The position numbers were made by a program, and so were the translations under genes. Below the pieces are notes generated by a model. The model had not been told where the DNA came from. It was given only the letters and a program-made list of their open reading frames with translations, and did no database searches. 64,000 nt of DNA from Schizochytrium sp. CCTCC M209059 (lineage: Eukaryota; Sar; Bigyra; Thraustochytrida; Thraustochytriidae), in the NCBI GenBank assembly GCA_000818945.1, contig KN805371.1, positions 1,364,696-1,428,695 on the forward strand. The letters run 5' to 3'. Shown in pieces: positions 1 through 11,145 of this stretch. The first letter of the stretch is position 1; each line of letters starts with the position of its first letter.

Positions 1-931
1 TCAGTGAGACTGTCACTGTGAGTAAGTGACTGCCAAGGCCGGCAGATGACGCGAGAGACCCCGGCGACGGATGACGTCGAATCCGCCTTTGCCGGGCCAT
101 CTAGTCAAAGTGCAGCGGAGGATGCGTGGCTGATGTCGGCGGCTGACCGAGAGTCACCGAGGAATCGAGCGAGTGAGCGAGTGCAAATGCGGCCGGCCGA
201 GTGAGTGAGTGGTCGGATGTGGCCTGGTGTACCCCCTTGAAGGAGATGGGGGTGAACAAGGACGGCCTTTACCGACCGGTAGGTAGGGAGTAAAGGTCAC
301 TGTCAGTGGAAGGAGGTGGCGATAAAACAGGATGATAGTTGCTGACTGTGAGCGTCGTGAAGCAGCTGCCCTGACGTTTACTGATGAGCTCGGCGTCTGC
401 ACGAGATCAAAAAGCTCGAAAACTCGCGATGGTGGACGCAAACAGGATCTTCGAAACGCACCCGCCAAACGGAATGCATTCATCATATCGCAACAACGAG
501 CAACCATCAGACAATAGATTTAGATGGACTGCGAAAATGTAGTTGAATTTTCTAAAAACGAGACTCTAACGCAAGGTTGACAAAGATGCGCGCGTTGGAT
601 TACCTGTAAGATCGAGAGGTATTTCAATGCAAAGTTCCCGCGGACTCGTCCTTCTCGGATATGCTCTAAAAGGACGCCTCCTCGAAACAACCTCTGAGTT
701 TCCTGGCAATGATTTGGACTGTCTGCATCTTTTAGGCAAGCCACCGTCGTCAAGCGTCACGCGACGAAGAAAGGCGAAGCAAAATCGGACCGTAAACCCG
801 CAATCTGTCTCTTGCACGTACGCGCACCAGCATTTAGAAACCTTCAGACACGATGAGGACAACATCAGGCCAGAAAAAAGGGCACAACAACAAATCGTCT
901 GCATATGTGCCCAGACGAGGTCCTTTCGAGT
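1..931. other. Intergenic, no gene recognised
   Basis: Short open frames on both strands overlap one another and none resembles a known protein. The first 250 bases contain loose GAGTGAGT-type simple sequence. I see no RNA gene. The stretch ends where similarity to the downstream aquaglyceroporin begins. Confidence 0.5.
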
Positions 932-1931
932 ATGGCTCTTGTATCCCCGTCGCAAGATGAGCTCAACGTGCTTGAAATCAAGACGAGCTTGTTCGCAAGA
1001 GAGAAGAAGCGCTCGATTCTCTGGAAAATGATAGCGAACTCGCACGCATTGAGCGCATTCACCGTTAATACACGGCATGGACATACAAGACGCGCGGTTT
1101 TCCCACCGAGTCTGCCGACGAGATGCGTCCTTCAACAGATGCTTGCCGAGTTTCTGGGGACTGGGACCATCTGCCTACTCGGTCTTGGTGTGAACTGCGC
1201 ATCTATTATTCGCGCTGCCTATGCAGGTCCTTTCCCTGTCGGCGCGCTCTGGGGCATCACCGTCACTCTGGCAGTTCTCACCACGGCCAGCGTATCTGGA
1301 GCATATCTCAATCCTGACGTAACGTAGGCCTTTGCGCTCTTCCGGCCCGGGCACTTTCCCGTCTGGAAAGTGCTCCTCTATATTGCGGTACAGCTCGCGG
1401 GAGCGATCATCGGCTCGGCGATTTGCTATGGCTGCTTTTCCATCAATCATGATTGTCATCAAGGAGGACGCCGAACGCACCATCCGTGGCAAGCTTTGCT
1501 CGCAAGTCACGTCGTCGGCCTTCAATTCGTATCTTCCCAATTCTGGCTTTGTCGGCGAGGACACAGGATGGACGCTGCAAACAGTTTCAACAGCCAGGGC
1601 TTTTGGCGTCGAGGCGCCGGGCATGGGATTTCTCATGTTGGTCGTCCTCTGCCTCACTGATGCCCGCCATCAGCTTCGCATCAGTGGCGGCACGGTCGCA
1701 ACGGACATCGGCCCTACCATCACGATTGTCGTCTTCGTTGTTGCGCCTCTCGATCAGACCAGCATAAATCCTGCGCAAGACTTTGGCCTGCGCCTCGTTA
1801 CCTACGCGCTTGGTTGGGCTACTATTTCCATTCCAGAACCGAAGAGCGGCATGTGGACCTATCTCGTCGGACCTCTTGCTGGCACCAACTTTGCAGCCTT
1901 GCTGCACCACGCCATGATGTACGGTCTTTAA
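932..1931 (+). pseudogene. Decayed aquaglyceroporin (MIP family) copy
   Basis: This is a degraded duplicate of the intact aquaglyceroporin at 4698-5732. The similarity runs nearly end to end, from MALVSPSQDELNVL at the start to MMYGL at the stop, but is spread over three frames. The frame changes near 1005, returns near 1135, and shifts again near 1440-1450, where four extra bases sit just before the codons for MIVIK. Two in-frame stops are present: a TAA in the shifted N-terminal segment (just after ...RIHR) and a TAG at 1325-1327 directly after the first NPA-like box. That box reads NPDV instead of NPAV, and the second reads NPAQD instead of NPARD, so the pore arginine expected in the selectivity filter is gone. 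Several independent lesions make a non-functional copy much more likely than sequencing error. Confidence 0.9.
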
Positions 1932-4116
1932 CAAGTTTCCGGGGGCTTGAGCCGCGTCTTGTGCGTGCAAATTGGTCATACCGTCCTTCGCACCAGCGCC
2001 AGCAGCTTTCGCAACCGTTTTGGACGAGCCCTTGCGTGTGAGTCGCTTATTTTATATCTATTTCTAGCCTATGCCACGTTTTGATTGATCTTGATTCCAC
2101 GCGTGCCCAAAAAATGCAGACAATACGGCATCGGCGGCATTCGAAATGCGACCTGTTGTCGCGATACCGTCGGGCTTCCATACATGCTGCTGCTTGCATT
2201 TGAGCCTGTCGCAGCCGGTGGCATGGCGCCGCTTCCTCATTCCTTCACTTTCTTGCCTGCAACTGCTCGCTGCTGCTGCTGCTTGCTTGCTTGCCCACCT
2301 TCGCTCGCTTGCCCGCTTCCGCTCAACGGTTCGGAGCCGAAAGTTGTTGTGGGAGGAATCCCCCGCAGCTGGTTCATCCCGGCCTCTGAATGCACAATCC
2401 CGGACGCTGCATCAATCGACCGCGACGGACTCACTCTATCGCCGTGCCGCCAGAGCTATGGGTCGCACCCCTCGCCCACGCCGCGAGGCGAGATGACGCG
2501 ACGCGACAGGGACGAGCTTCGGGCACCATCTGCGCGGGTTTTCCGGCTGCGGAAGCCGCATCCTGCGCGGGCTGCGGCTGCGGCTGCAGTCCGCCGGGGT
2601 ATCCGCGAACCGGCCGCCATGCAATGTAATGCCATGTAATCCCATGTAATACCAGCAGCAGAGGTAGACGGTAAGATTCATAATGTCGTCGTGGCGCCTA
2701 GCCGGTGCCGCCGTCAGTGCTTCGAACCATGCATGCGAGAACAAAGCCCAGTAGCAGAGCAGCGCGGCTCCAAAAGACCGCATCGCCGGTGCATCGCTCG
2801 CTTGCGCGCGGCTCCGAATACCTCGCCTGCGCATGACAGAGAACTCACACCCGCCCTGGCGGCGCAGAAACCCGACGCCATCCATGCATCCGCCCGTCCA
2901 CTCATCCGTGCCGCTCGGACGTGCTCGCCGGCCAAGCCCATCCTGGTAAGTCTGGCTTCGCCCGCGCGGGAAGACACCAGCGCAGAGGATACTTCTGCGA
3001 TCCAGAAGTCGCTATCGCGCCGCGGCACCGTCAGCGGCTGCGGGGCGGCCGGTTCGTCGACTCATGCGTCGCCCGCGGCGAGGCAGGCGAGCGGAGGATG
3101 GCGCGGAGGCGGAGGCGCTGCGTCGGACGGCGCCGCCACGCAACGCTCCTGGCTGAAATCTCGTGGGAGCGAGCACAGGCCGGCCGACGGACGCGACGGA
3201 CGCGGCGGACGCGGGCAGCGACACGAGGAGGACGCGCGGGCAAGGCCAGAAGCGGCTTTGACGGTACAGAGATTTGGCGCAGCGGCAGGATCGGCGAAGG
3301 TGTGGAATTAGGTTTTCGTGGATGGGTGAGAGGAATGAAAGTGATGGTACAAGGTCAAGGTTTAATCGTTGCGCGTACGCGTCCGTTTCCCATAGTTGGT
3401 TTATTGTATGCACACATAAACACACGAAAAGCAGTGTAGGTGCTCGGCGTCGTGGGTTTCCTGGAGTGCGTGCACAGGTTCATGGCGTACGAGAGCGACT
3501 ACAAGTGCTACAGCGACAGAGAGCTGCCGCGTGAAGCCCGGTCTCCTGGCGCTCACGCGAAGCGGAAGATCGCGCACCGAAACGGGGCGCGCGTAGCGGT
3601 CGAGCTCAGGGGGGGGGGGTCGGCCGGCGTCCGCGGCGATGGATTGCCGCCGGGCGAGCGGAGGATCCTTTCGGACGCCGTAAAAAACAGCCAAGCTCGT
3701 CGAAGCGTGTTCAAAACATGCCTGAGACCGCCCGCGGTCGACGGAGCCTCGTCGCGGCGCACACGCAAGCAATTCAGAATCCCCGCGGCGATCATCAGAT
3801 CTGCCTCCAATGGCAACGCGTGCTGTTGCTGCCACGAATTCGGCAAGGCCGAGCCAGATTCGAGACCGCCGATGTAATCCGCACGGTGAATAGGTAAGAG
3901 AGCCTCGTCCGCTCACGCCCCCACGCACCCGGCAGCGACTGACAGCGACCGACAACGACAAGCCGGCCGTCTTTCGAGCCTGTGCGTGCAGAAAGTAGAA
4001 GCTTCGGCAGGCGCGCGAGAAGTGACGGCGAAGAAAGCAAACCTCGAACGAGCGCGCAAGATTGAAAGCAAAGCTCGAAAACCCCTCAACTTGAAAGCAG
4101 GCAAAGAAGCACGAAC
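1932..4116. other. GC-rich intergenic stretch, no gene supported
   Basis: About 2.2 kb between the decayed aquaglyceroporin and the GCAA repeat. Several long overlapping open frames exist on both strands. They are Arg/Ala/Pro-rich translations of GC-rich DNA with no recognisable domain, and none is clearly preferred. Short CTGCTG and GCTTGCTTGC runs occur near 2270-2310. Confidence 0.5.
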
Positions 4117-4668
<552 letters not shown>

Positions 4669-4697
4669 GCAAAGACAAGAGGGAGCAGAAGGCAAAG

Positions 4698-5732
4698 ATG
4701 GCTCTGGAGAGCACGTCACGGGACGAGCTCAATGTGCTTAATGTTCAAGATGAGCAGCTGCGCAAGGTCCATGTTCAAGACGAGGAGCATGTGCCCCAGC
4801 AAAAGGAGAACTCCAGCAGTATTGAGAGCGATGTCAATGGCATCGTAAGCATGCATCGCAAGTACACGGCGTGGACGCACAAGGCTCGCGGCTTCCCGAC
4901 CGAGTCCGCTGACGAGATGCGCCCGCCTACGCTCTTCCAACAAATGCTCGCCGAGTTCATCGGTACTGGAATTGTTTGTCTCTTTGGCCTTGGTGTCAAC
5001 TGCGCCTCTATCATCTGTGGAGCTTACGCCGGACTCTTCCCTGTCGGTGCCCTCTGGGGCATCACCGTCACTTTGGCTGTTCTCACCACCGCCAGCGTCT
5101 CGGGTGCGCACCTCAACCCGGCCGTCTCCGTGGCCTTTGCGGTCTTGCGCCCCGAGCATTTTCCAATCTGGAAGCTCGGACCCTTTTGCTTGGCTCAATT
5201 TCTCGGTGCAATCATTGGCTCTGCCATCTGCTACGGCTGCTTTGCCAACATGATTGCCATCAAGGAGGAAATGGAGGGCATCGTTCGCGGCGAGCTCGGC
5301 TCGCAGGTGACATCCTCGCCCTTCAACTCGTATTTCCCCAACCCTGCGTTCGTCGGCGACACGACCGGATGGACCATGACGACTGTCTCGGCTGCGGGAT
5401 CCTTTGGCATTGAAGCCCTGGGCACGGGCTTCCTCATGTTTGCGGTGCTTTGCCTCACGGACGCGCGCCACCAGCTGCGCATCAGTGGTGGCACTGTGGC
5501 AATTGGCATCGGCCTCACCATTACGATTGTTGTCTCCGTTTTCGCGCCCATCGACCAGACCAGCATCAACCCTGCGCGTGACTTTGGCCCTCGTCTCGTC
5601 ACCTACGCACTCGGCTGGGACACCGTTTCCATTCCGGGGCCGCAAAGCGGCATGTGGACCTACATCATTGGTCCCGTCGTTGGCACTGTCATCGGCGGCG
5701 CCCTTCATGATCTCATGATGTATGGTCTGTAG
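4698..5732 (+). CDS. Aquaglyceroporin (MIP family, GlpF-like)
   Basis: A 344-residue major intrinsic protein, a membrane channel for water, glycerol or other small neutral solutes. The two pore boxes are visible: NPAVS near residue 140 and NPARD near residue 291. The Asp after the second box (NPARDFGPRL) is the mark of glycerol-conducting members, as opposed to strict water channels. Hydrophobic segments fit the six-helix MIP fold. The first ~75 residues form a hydrophilic, charged N-terminal extension, presumably cytosolic. The ATG at 4698 is supported by the matching N-terminus in the decayed copy at 932-1931. The coding region is intact, but its start lies only about 31 bases after a ~550-base GCAA array, so transcription or translation may be influenced by that repeat. 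The exact solute is not deducible. Confidence 0.95.
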   Translation: MALESTSRDELNVLNVQDEQLRKVHVQDEEHVPQQKENSSSIESDVNGIVSMHRKYTAWTHKARGFPTESADEMRPPTLFQQMLAEFIGTGIVCLFGLGVNCASIICGAYAGLFPVGALWGITVTLAVLTTASVSGAHLNPAVSVAFAVLRPEHFPIWKLGPFCLAQFLGAIIGSAICYGCFANMIAIKEEMEGIVRGELGSQVTSSPFNSYFPNPAFVGDTTGWTMTTVSAAGSFGIEALGTGFLMFAVLCLTDARHQLRISGGTVAIGIGLTITIVVSVFAPIDQTSINPARDFGPRLVTYALGWDTVSIPGPQSGMWTYIIGPVVGTVIGGALHDLMMYGL

Positions 5733-6747
5733 TTGCGATGGCGCTCGCTGCACATATGATCATCTACTATTCTCTAACTTATACCGTTTTCTTCTTATTC
5801 CATTCAATACTTCATTGCAAGGGCATGGCTTGGTCTCTCCAGCGCAGCCTTCTTTGCGCTGTCGGTGCCTGCTCAAATCCTTAACTTGGGTACCTGCAAA
5901 ACCACTGGCAGGCCTATAACTCCTATACCTTGGGCGCAAATTTGAAACGCAAAAGTAAACTCCAAAGCCCAATCTTGCCAGAGCCAGGGGATGCGCCTAG
6001 TCAGCGCGTGCGACCTGCATGTGCAAGTTTGGCTCGCCGCCGAAAGGACGCGCGATGAACCGATACTGGAGAAAGATCACGCGCAAGTGCTTGCGCCTGC
6101 GCGCAAGGAAGAGTCTCGCGTTCGGGAAGTGACGTTTGTGCTCGGCTGCCCTGGTGCGTTGAGCCCCGCGGTAGTGCGTGATGCGGGACGTGGATACGCG
6201 GCGCTGTCATTAACGTGGCCAGCTGATGATGGCTGTGATGGTGTCGAACGCTGCCAGGTTTTCGCCGAGCAGACCAGCGGGAAGATTGACTTCCTCACGT
6301 GCTGGATGTCGAAACTCGATCGGCAAGACGAGACCAGTTTCGCTGGCGTTGTTCTTTGCCAGCGAATTCGCTCGCCCCTCGCTGCACTGCAGCCTCTCGC
6401 TCTCTTCATGGCAACCATCTTTGTCCTCATCGTTCTGTGTATCCGTGCGATAGGCCGCGAAGACCGAGTCTCGCCTTTGCTCAACCGTGACACGCAACAA
6501 CACAGCCTGGAGCACCAAACACCGCGGGAATCTATGGACGAGAAAGACGAGCACGCGAGTGCGGCCAAACACGATGCGCTTTTTGATGAGACTTTTTGGG
6601 CCTGAGCTCTGGGTCTACAAGATGGATTTGAAAATTACCTCTTCTTCATCTTCTCAACTCCTTCGATCCATCCAAGCAGACACGTCAAAAGAAAATCTTA
6701 CCATGTGGCCGTCCACTTTTGTGTGTGTGTGTGATGTGCGGCACGAC
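5733..6747. other. Intergenic between aquaglyceroporin and 1225-aa gene
   Basis: About 1 kb that includes the 3' region of the aquaglyceroporin (AT-richer just after its stop) and the 3' region of the following minus-strand gene. One 204-codon frame inside it is listed separately as doubtful. Nothing else is supported. Confidence 0.5.
5991..6605 (+). CDS. Doubtful hypothetical ORF, possible one-pass membrane protein
   Basis: An ATG-started frame of 204 codons in the gap between two confident genes. I do not recognise the product. Near residues 130-155 there is a hydrophobic run (LALFMATIFVLIVLCI) long enough for one membrane span, followed by a polar, acidic tail. Against it, the first half is Arg-rich and reads like a translation of GC-rich non-coding DNA, and an overlapping minus-strand frame is nearly as long. 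No neighbour suggests a role. I list it because it is the only candidate in this kilobase. Confidence 0.2.
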   Translation: MRLVSACDLHVQVWLAAERTRDEPILEKDHAQVLAPARKEESRVREVTFVLGCPGALSPAVVRDAGRGYAALSLTWPADDGCDGVERCQVFAEQTSGKIDFLTCWMSKLDRQDETSFAGVVLCQRIRSPLAALQPLALFMATIFVLIVLCIRAIGREDRVSPLLNRDTQQHSLEHQTPRESMDEKDEHASAAKHDALFDETFWA

Positions 6748-9700
6748 TCACCAAAAGTAGCCCATCTCCTCGATAGTGCCGCTGGATTCGTACATGCTGC
6801 GCATCGTGTTAACCGCATCAGCACAGAGCTCGAGCAAATTAATGGGGGATTCAATCACCGATGCCGAGGCGCCGGCGGCCAGATGTCGTCCGGCCGCGGC
6901 GCCCTGCAAGAGCGATCCGACCAAATGACCTTTGCGCGTGCCACCGTAAACCTGAAAGGTAAAGGAGAATTTGACCTCCGGATTATCAATGTACTTGACC
7001 ATAAGATCGGCACACCGTGCCAAGCCAGGGTGCTGCGCGTCCGCGCGTTCCACATCGCCCTCAGCAGCGTGTTCTCTTTTGGCTTGCTCTTGAATGTACG
7101 TTAGCCAACCGCGTATGTACGCCACAACACCCGCAACACTCCCCGAGACCTCCACGTGATCGGCACCCGCTTTCAGAATGCTCAGTTCGTGCGTGTCAAC
7201 GCGAAACGCGAAGCGAGGACCTTTGCCACTTTGGTCGTGAGAAAACCTTGCTTGCATCACCTCGAGACCAGCCTTGTCCTTGATCTCGCCGCGAGCAGCG
7301 AGTTGGCTGGAAAAGTGATGCAGAAATCGGTCCATTGACCCTTCTGCAAGAGCGCTTTGTGCATACGCGTGATTCGTCGCGGCGTCATCCGCCTCGCGGC
7401 TATCTTTGGCGCCGAGAAACTCATCGTCTAGTGAATCTTGTGCACCGCCCAAGGAGAGCTCAAATTCGCGAAGAGCTTCCTTTTCGAGCATGCTCGGATC
7501 AAAATCCTTGTCCGTAAAAGCATCTTCTGCTGCTGCTCCCTCGTACTCATCCTCGTCGTCGAGGTCGGTGCTATTGGTGCCATCTTTCGTGCCATCCAAG
7601 CTCAGCCAGGCAGAGTCTGTCGTGGTCGCAGACGACCGACGCGGAGCACCTGTGCGTTGTGATCTTGTTGCGGCGCCTGACAATGTACTTGTGTTTGCGA
7701 ACTTGAGATCGCTGCCCGAGTCATCCTCATTATCGCTGTCTTGGCCATCAAAGATGGTCGACGTCGAAACGTCCGAGACGCGCCGTTGCGACATTTGCTT
7801 CAGGGGCTCTTTCCCCTCGTCGTCGTCGATGTCGTCGTCCTCGTATGCGTTACTTGTCTCTGTGTCTGTAACATGGTCAGCGTCCCCTTGGACCTCGCTA
7901 TTTGCTGCAGTGGGAGTTGTGGTCGGTTTTGCTGACTCAGTCGTACCTTCCGCTGCATTGTTTTGGCTTTCGGCAGTCAGTTCCATGCTTTTAAATTCGA
8001 GCATGCGCGATGCAAGATACGCATTAGCGTCAAAGAACACTCCGGAATAAAGCCGGACGAGCGAAAGCTCAAGAACGGGGCCTTTAACGGTCTCATTTGG
8101 ATCCAAAAATGGCGCCAAGGTGAGAGCTACGCTAAAGGCACCTTGATCCTCGTTGACAGCAGTACGAACCGCAAAATGAGTTGGGGGGTACAACATTGGC
8201 TCGAAGGGCACACCAAAATTGGCTGGGCCCTCAAACGAGATTTCCTCTCCGGAAAAGCTAAAATCTCCGCCGGCGCCCTGGCCCTGGACGGACAAGGAAA
8301 CTGCGTGCAGGCTTTGTTTGATGAGCTGAATTGGATGCAAAGCTTCGCGAAACCAGACTTGAATGTCTTGCATGCATCGCTCCAGCGACTTTTTAAGGTG
8401 CACGCGGCGCTTGAGGCTCTCCTTGTACATTTCTTGCGTCTGCCGTTCCATGATGCGCCGAAGCATCATCACGGTAGCATCGACAGAGCCTCGAAGACGC
8501 ACGTTGCTGAGTTCAATGTGCGTACGCATTGGCTTGAGCGTCAATCTACGCACACGAGCAAAGAGTTTGTAAATGTCCACGCGCGCCGTGTCGAAAAAGG
8601 AAGAATACTTGTCGACCAGCTGTTGCCACGTGCTCAAAATAACCTCCCATATCTCCTTGGGCGGCGTTCCGGGGTCTTCGCCGCGCGCCACGCGCGCTCG
8701 ATTCTCTCGCCACTGGTGCGCCGCAAAGCTCGCCTCGCTGAATCGCATGAAAAATTGCACGAGGTCCGTTGCCGTCACCAGTGGACCTGGCCACCATGCC
8801 ATCGGTCCCGATTTGGGAGTGTTTGTTCCCTTGGCGACGTTTCCCGCCATGCGTCCCTCACTCATGGAGGAGGTACGATGCCCTGATGCAGGACCCTGAC
8901 TCGATCTTTTGCGATACACGAGATCGAGCTCGTGTTGCAGAGCAACAAAAGTAGCTGCTTCTTCTGCTGAGAGTCCGAGAATTTCTCGCGTTCGTTTTGC
9001 AGCTTGAATATGGTGCGCGGGTGCAGGTGCACCTGCTGCTGACGAGGCCCCGGCAGATTGCTGCGGCACCAGACTCATGTTTGCATCCAAGGCTGTGAGA
9101 TCGCCTCCATCGCCAATGACATTAACATCAAGGTCCAGATGCATGGGCGGTTCCTGGTTCGCGGGCCGCTGGCCTTTTCCAAGGCCCGATGCGCCCGTGG
9201 TCTTGCCCAGCGATTCATAGTGAGTGCAAAGGTAGTGGCCAAGCTCGACGGGAATTGCAGCAACAATGGCCTTTTTGATAATGCTCGGGAGCACGCGATT
9301 GAGGACCATGCGAAGCAGCGAGCGCGGCAAGTAAATGGACCCTTTGATCTTGCGCTCGATGCGCAGAATCTTGAAGGCAAAGCCAGAAGTAGCTTTCCAG
9401 GAGTTTGTTTTTGAAGAAAATTGCACAGGAACCGTCAGCGTAAACTCAACAAGAAGTCGAAGCTGATCTGGACGCATCGATGGAATTTTTGTTCCCTTTT
9501 CGCCGTACAAGCCACATTTGTCGAGACGAAATGAAACCACGCCGCCGCGAATTGTCGGTGCACTCGCGCTTGCGTCTGGGCTATCCTTGCCGGCATTCGA
9601 GTACCGAGCTACAATCTTGCGTACGTGTTCGGATCCGGGTGCACGTGAGCCGCCGGCAACGACGAGTATACCGGGTGTATTGGTTCGATCCATGACGGAG

Positions 9701-10425
9701 ATCGACAGGCGCATGGACAACGCTTCTAGCCAAAAGTCGTTCATGGCAACATATACTCCATCAAACCCTTGCTTAAAACGCCATCCCTCGGCGCGCGGAA
9801 AGTATAATTCGCGTTTGACTCGTTCAAATTCCTCATTCGAACGTAAAACCAGCTCCTCGACTTGCGCGACTTGATCCCACACGGCGTCGCGGTCTTTATT
9901 GAGCCTTTGAAGTTCCTCGTCCTGTCCCCCGTTTTTGGCTTCTACGGGAAAAACGCCAGCTTCCACGAGTGGTACCGCATCGACTTCGATGCCATACCTT
10001 TCCTTGATCTTGTCAAGAATCTCATATTCCCGCCCTTGATAGTAGTTGAGCAGTCCGTCCAGCATTTGAAGCTTTTCAGGATTGTTAATGAGGTAGAAGG
10101 AATGCAGCACCTTGCGGTAAGCGGCCTGCACGAAGGCAGAGCGTTCTTGATGCTTGCGGTCGAGACCTGCAATCTTACTGTGCAGATCGGAGACCTCCTT
10201 TTCCAGGATCTCGAGCTGTTGTTCCATGGTCCATTTTTTTTGTTCAATAAGAGCGCGCGAGTCCTCCCATTCCTCCTTGACGCTCATCTCGCGTTTCGCA
10301 ACCATCCCATAGAGCTCCCTGAGCACGTCCACCAGAACAGCTTCTCCAACCTGCAACGCCTCATGACGCGCACGAACATCTTCGTCATCGAGCGTCTCGT
10401 CGTCAACGTGCATTCGCGGCTTCAT
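6748..10425 (-). CDS. Unrecognised large protein with N-terminal coiled coil
   Basis: An uninterrupted 1225-codon frame from an ATG at 10425, with clear protein-like composition throughout. Residues ~45-130 are charged and heptad-like, consistent with a coiled coil. Residues ~225-410 look like a folded beta-rich region that ends in an amphipathic stretch (RSLLRMVLNRVLPSIIKKAI). A second conserved-looking region spans ~590-770. Residues ~800-1010 are acidic and low-complexity (runs such as DDDIDDDEGKE), and the last ~200 residues are again ordered in appearance. There is no signal peptide or clear membrane span. I cannot assign a family. The beta-rich plus amphipathic layout loosely recalls lipid-binding TULIP-type proteins, but that is speculation. 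It ends 3' to 3' with the preceding aquaglyceroporin and is divergent from CEP120. Confidence 0.85.
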   Translation of the reverse strand: MKPRMHVDDETLDDEDVRARHEALQVGEAVLVDVLRELYGMVAKREMSVKEEWEDSRALIEQKKWTMEQQLEILEKEVSDLHSKIAGLDRKHQERSAFVQAAYRKVLHSFYLINNPEKLQMLDGLLNYYQGREYEILDKIKERYGIEVDAVPLVEAGVFPVEAKNGGQDEELQRLNKDRDAVWDQVAQVEELVLRSNEEFERVKRELYFPRAEGWRFKQGFDGVYVAMNDFWLEALSMRLSISVMDRTNTPGILVVAGGSRAPGSEHVRKIVARYSNAGKDSPDASASAPTIRGGVVSFRLDKCGLYGEKGTKIPSMRPDQLRLLVEFTLTVPVQFSSKTNSWKATSGFAFKILRIERKIKGSIYLPRSLLRMVLNRVLPSIIKKAIVAAIPVELGHYLCTHYESLGKTTGASGLGKGQRPANQEPPMHLDLDVNVIGDGGDLTALDANMSLVPQQSAGASSAAGAPAPAHHIQAAKRTREILGLSAEEAATFVALQHELDLVYRKRSSQGPASGHRTSSMSEGRMAGNVAKGTNTPKSGPMAWWPGPLVTATDLVQFFMRFSEASFAAHQWRENRARVARGEDPGTPPKEIWEVILSTWQQLVDKYSSFFDTARVDIYKLFARVRRLTLKPMRTHIELSNVRLRGSVDATVMMLRRIMERQTQEMYKESLKRRVHLKKSLERCMQDIQVWFREALHPIQLIKQSLHAVSLSVQGQGAGGDFSFSGEEISFEGPANFGVPFEPMLYPPTHFAVRTAVNEDQGAFSVALTLAPFLDPNETVKGPVLELSLVRLYSGVFFDANAYLASRMLEFKSMELTAESQNNAAEGTTESAKPTTTPTAANSEVQGDADHVTDTETSNAYEDDDIDDDEGKEPLKQMSQRRVSDVSTSTIFDGQDSDNEDDSGSDLKFANTSTLSGAATRSQRTGAPRRSSATTTDSAWLSLDGTKDGTNSTDLDDEDEYEGAAAEDAFTDKDFDPSMLEKEALREFELSLGGAQDSLDDEFLGAKDSREADDAATNHAYAQSALAEGSMDRFLHHFSSQLAARGEIKDKAGLEVMQARFSHDQSGKGPRFAFRVDTHELSILKAGADHVEVSGSVAGVVAYIRGWLTYIQEQAKREHAAEGDVERADAQHPGLARCADLMVKYIDNPEVKFSFTFQVYGGTRKGHLVGSLLQGAAAGRHLAAGASASVIESPINLLELCADAVNTMRSMYESSGTIEEMGYFW

Positions 10426-11145
10426 GATCTCAACGATTCAAGTCGGAACCGTGGCGTTTGTCTGATGCAATGGCGCTTTGGCGCCTTGTTCTGCTTTGCT
10501 TTGTGGTGTGCAGTACGTGACGACGTTGAGCTTGGTGAACGAGCCTGGCTGGCTGGCTGGCTTGGCTGGCTGGGTGCAAAACGAGGTTGAGGTCAAGATC
10601 CGCTTTGACTATCTATTCCCCGCGACGCGACGAGGACTCGACAGCGAGGGCCCGTCTCTTCGCAGGGCGAGCAGTCCAGCCTGCGCGCCCAGCCTCAACC
10701 TTTTGCCCGCCAAGACAAAGAGCCAACCTCTCTCTGCCAAACGCAATTCCTTGCCTGGTGCGAACTTGTGTTGCAGACTGCCAGCCTGAGGAGGTGCGCG
10801 ACCACGAGGCCGAGGCGCCGAAATTCGCTTTTCTTCATTTTTCGAATGAGGTTCCGCGTTTGATCCGTAGTGGTTCCATCAGCCGCTGACCCGAGCAAGC
10901 AAACGATACCTGGCGCAAAGCAAACCAAGGCGCGCAAGAACGAGCAAACGAAAGGCAAGCGAGCGCGCGTAAAAACCCGAGCTCGTGCCAGCGCGCGAGA
11001 AGCAACTACGCTCGGGGCCTCCTCTTCTTCCCTGCCCGCATTTCGTCGCCCGTGCCGCGCGAGGGCACGTTAAAAAAAAGGGGAGCGGGGACGGTCGAAG
11101 CAGGCATTGGAAAAAAACGGGCGGCCAGACAACAACCACGAGGAC
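10426..11145. other. Divergent intergenic region upstream of CEP120
   Basis: About 720 bases between the heads of a minus-strand and a plus-strand gene, so probably both promoters. It contains a short GGCTGGCT run near 10548-10575. The frames seen here are short and unsupported. The open frame leading into CEP120 extends upstream from 11146 only through a TTG, not an ATG. Confidence 0.5.

Noticed and set aside
2085..3439. Several 100-200-codon frames between the pseudogene and the GCAA array
   Set aside because: Overlapping, Arg/Ala-rich and without recognisable domains. A real gene is possible but not supportable.
4716..5753. 345-codon minus-strand frame opposite the aquaglyceroporin
   Set aside because: Antisense shadow of a clear MIP gene with GC-rich third positions; composition Arg/Gly/Asp-rich and no family match.
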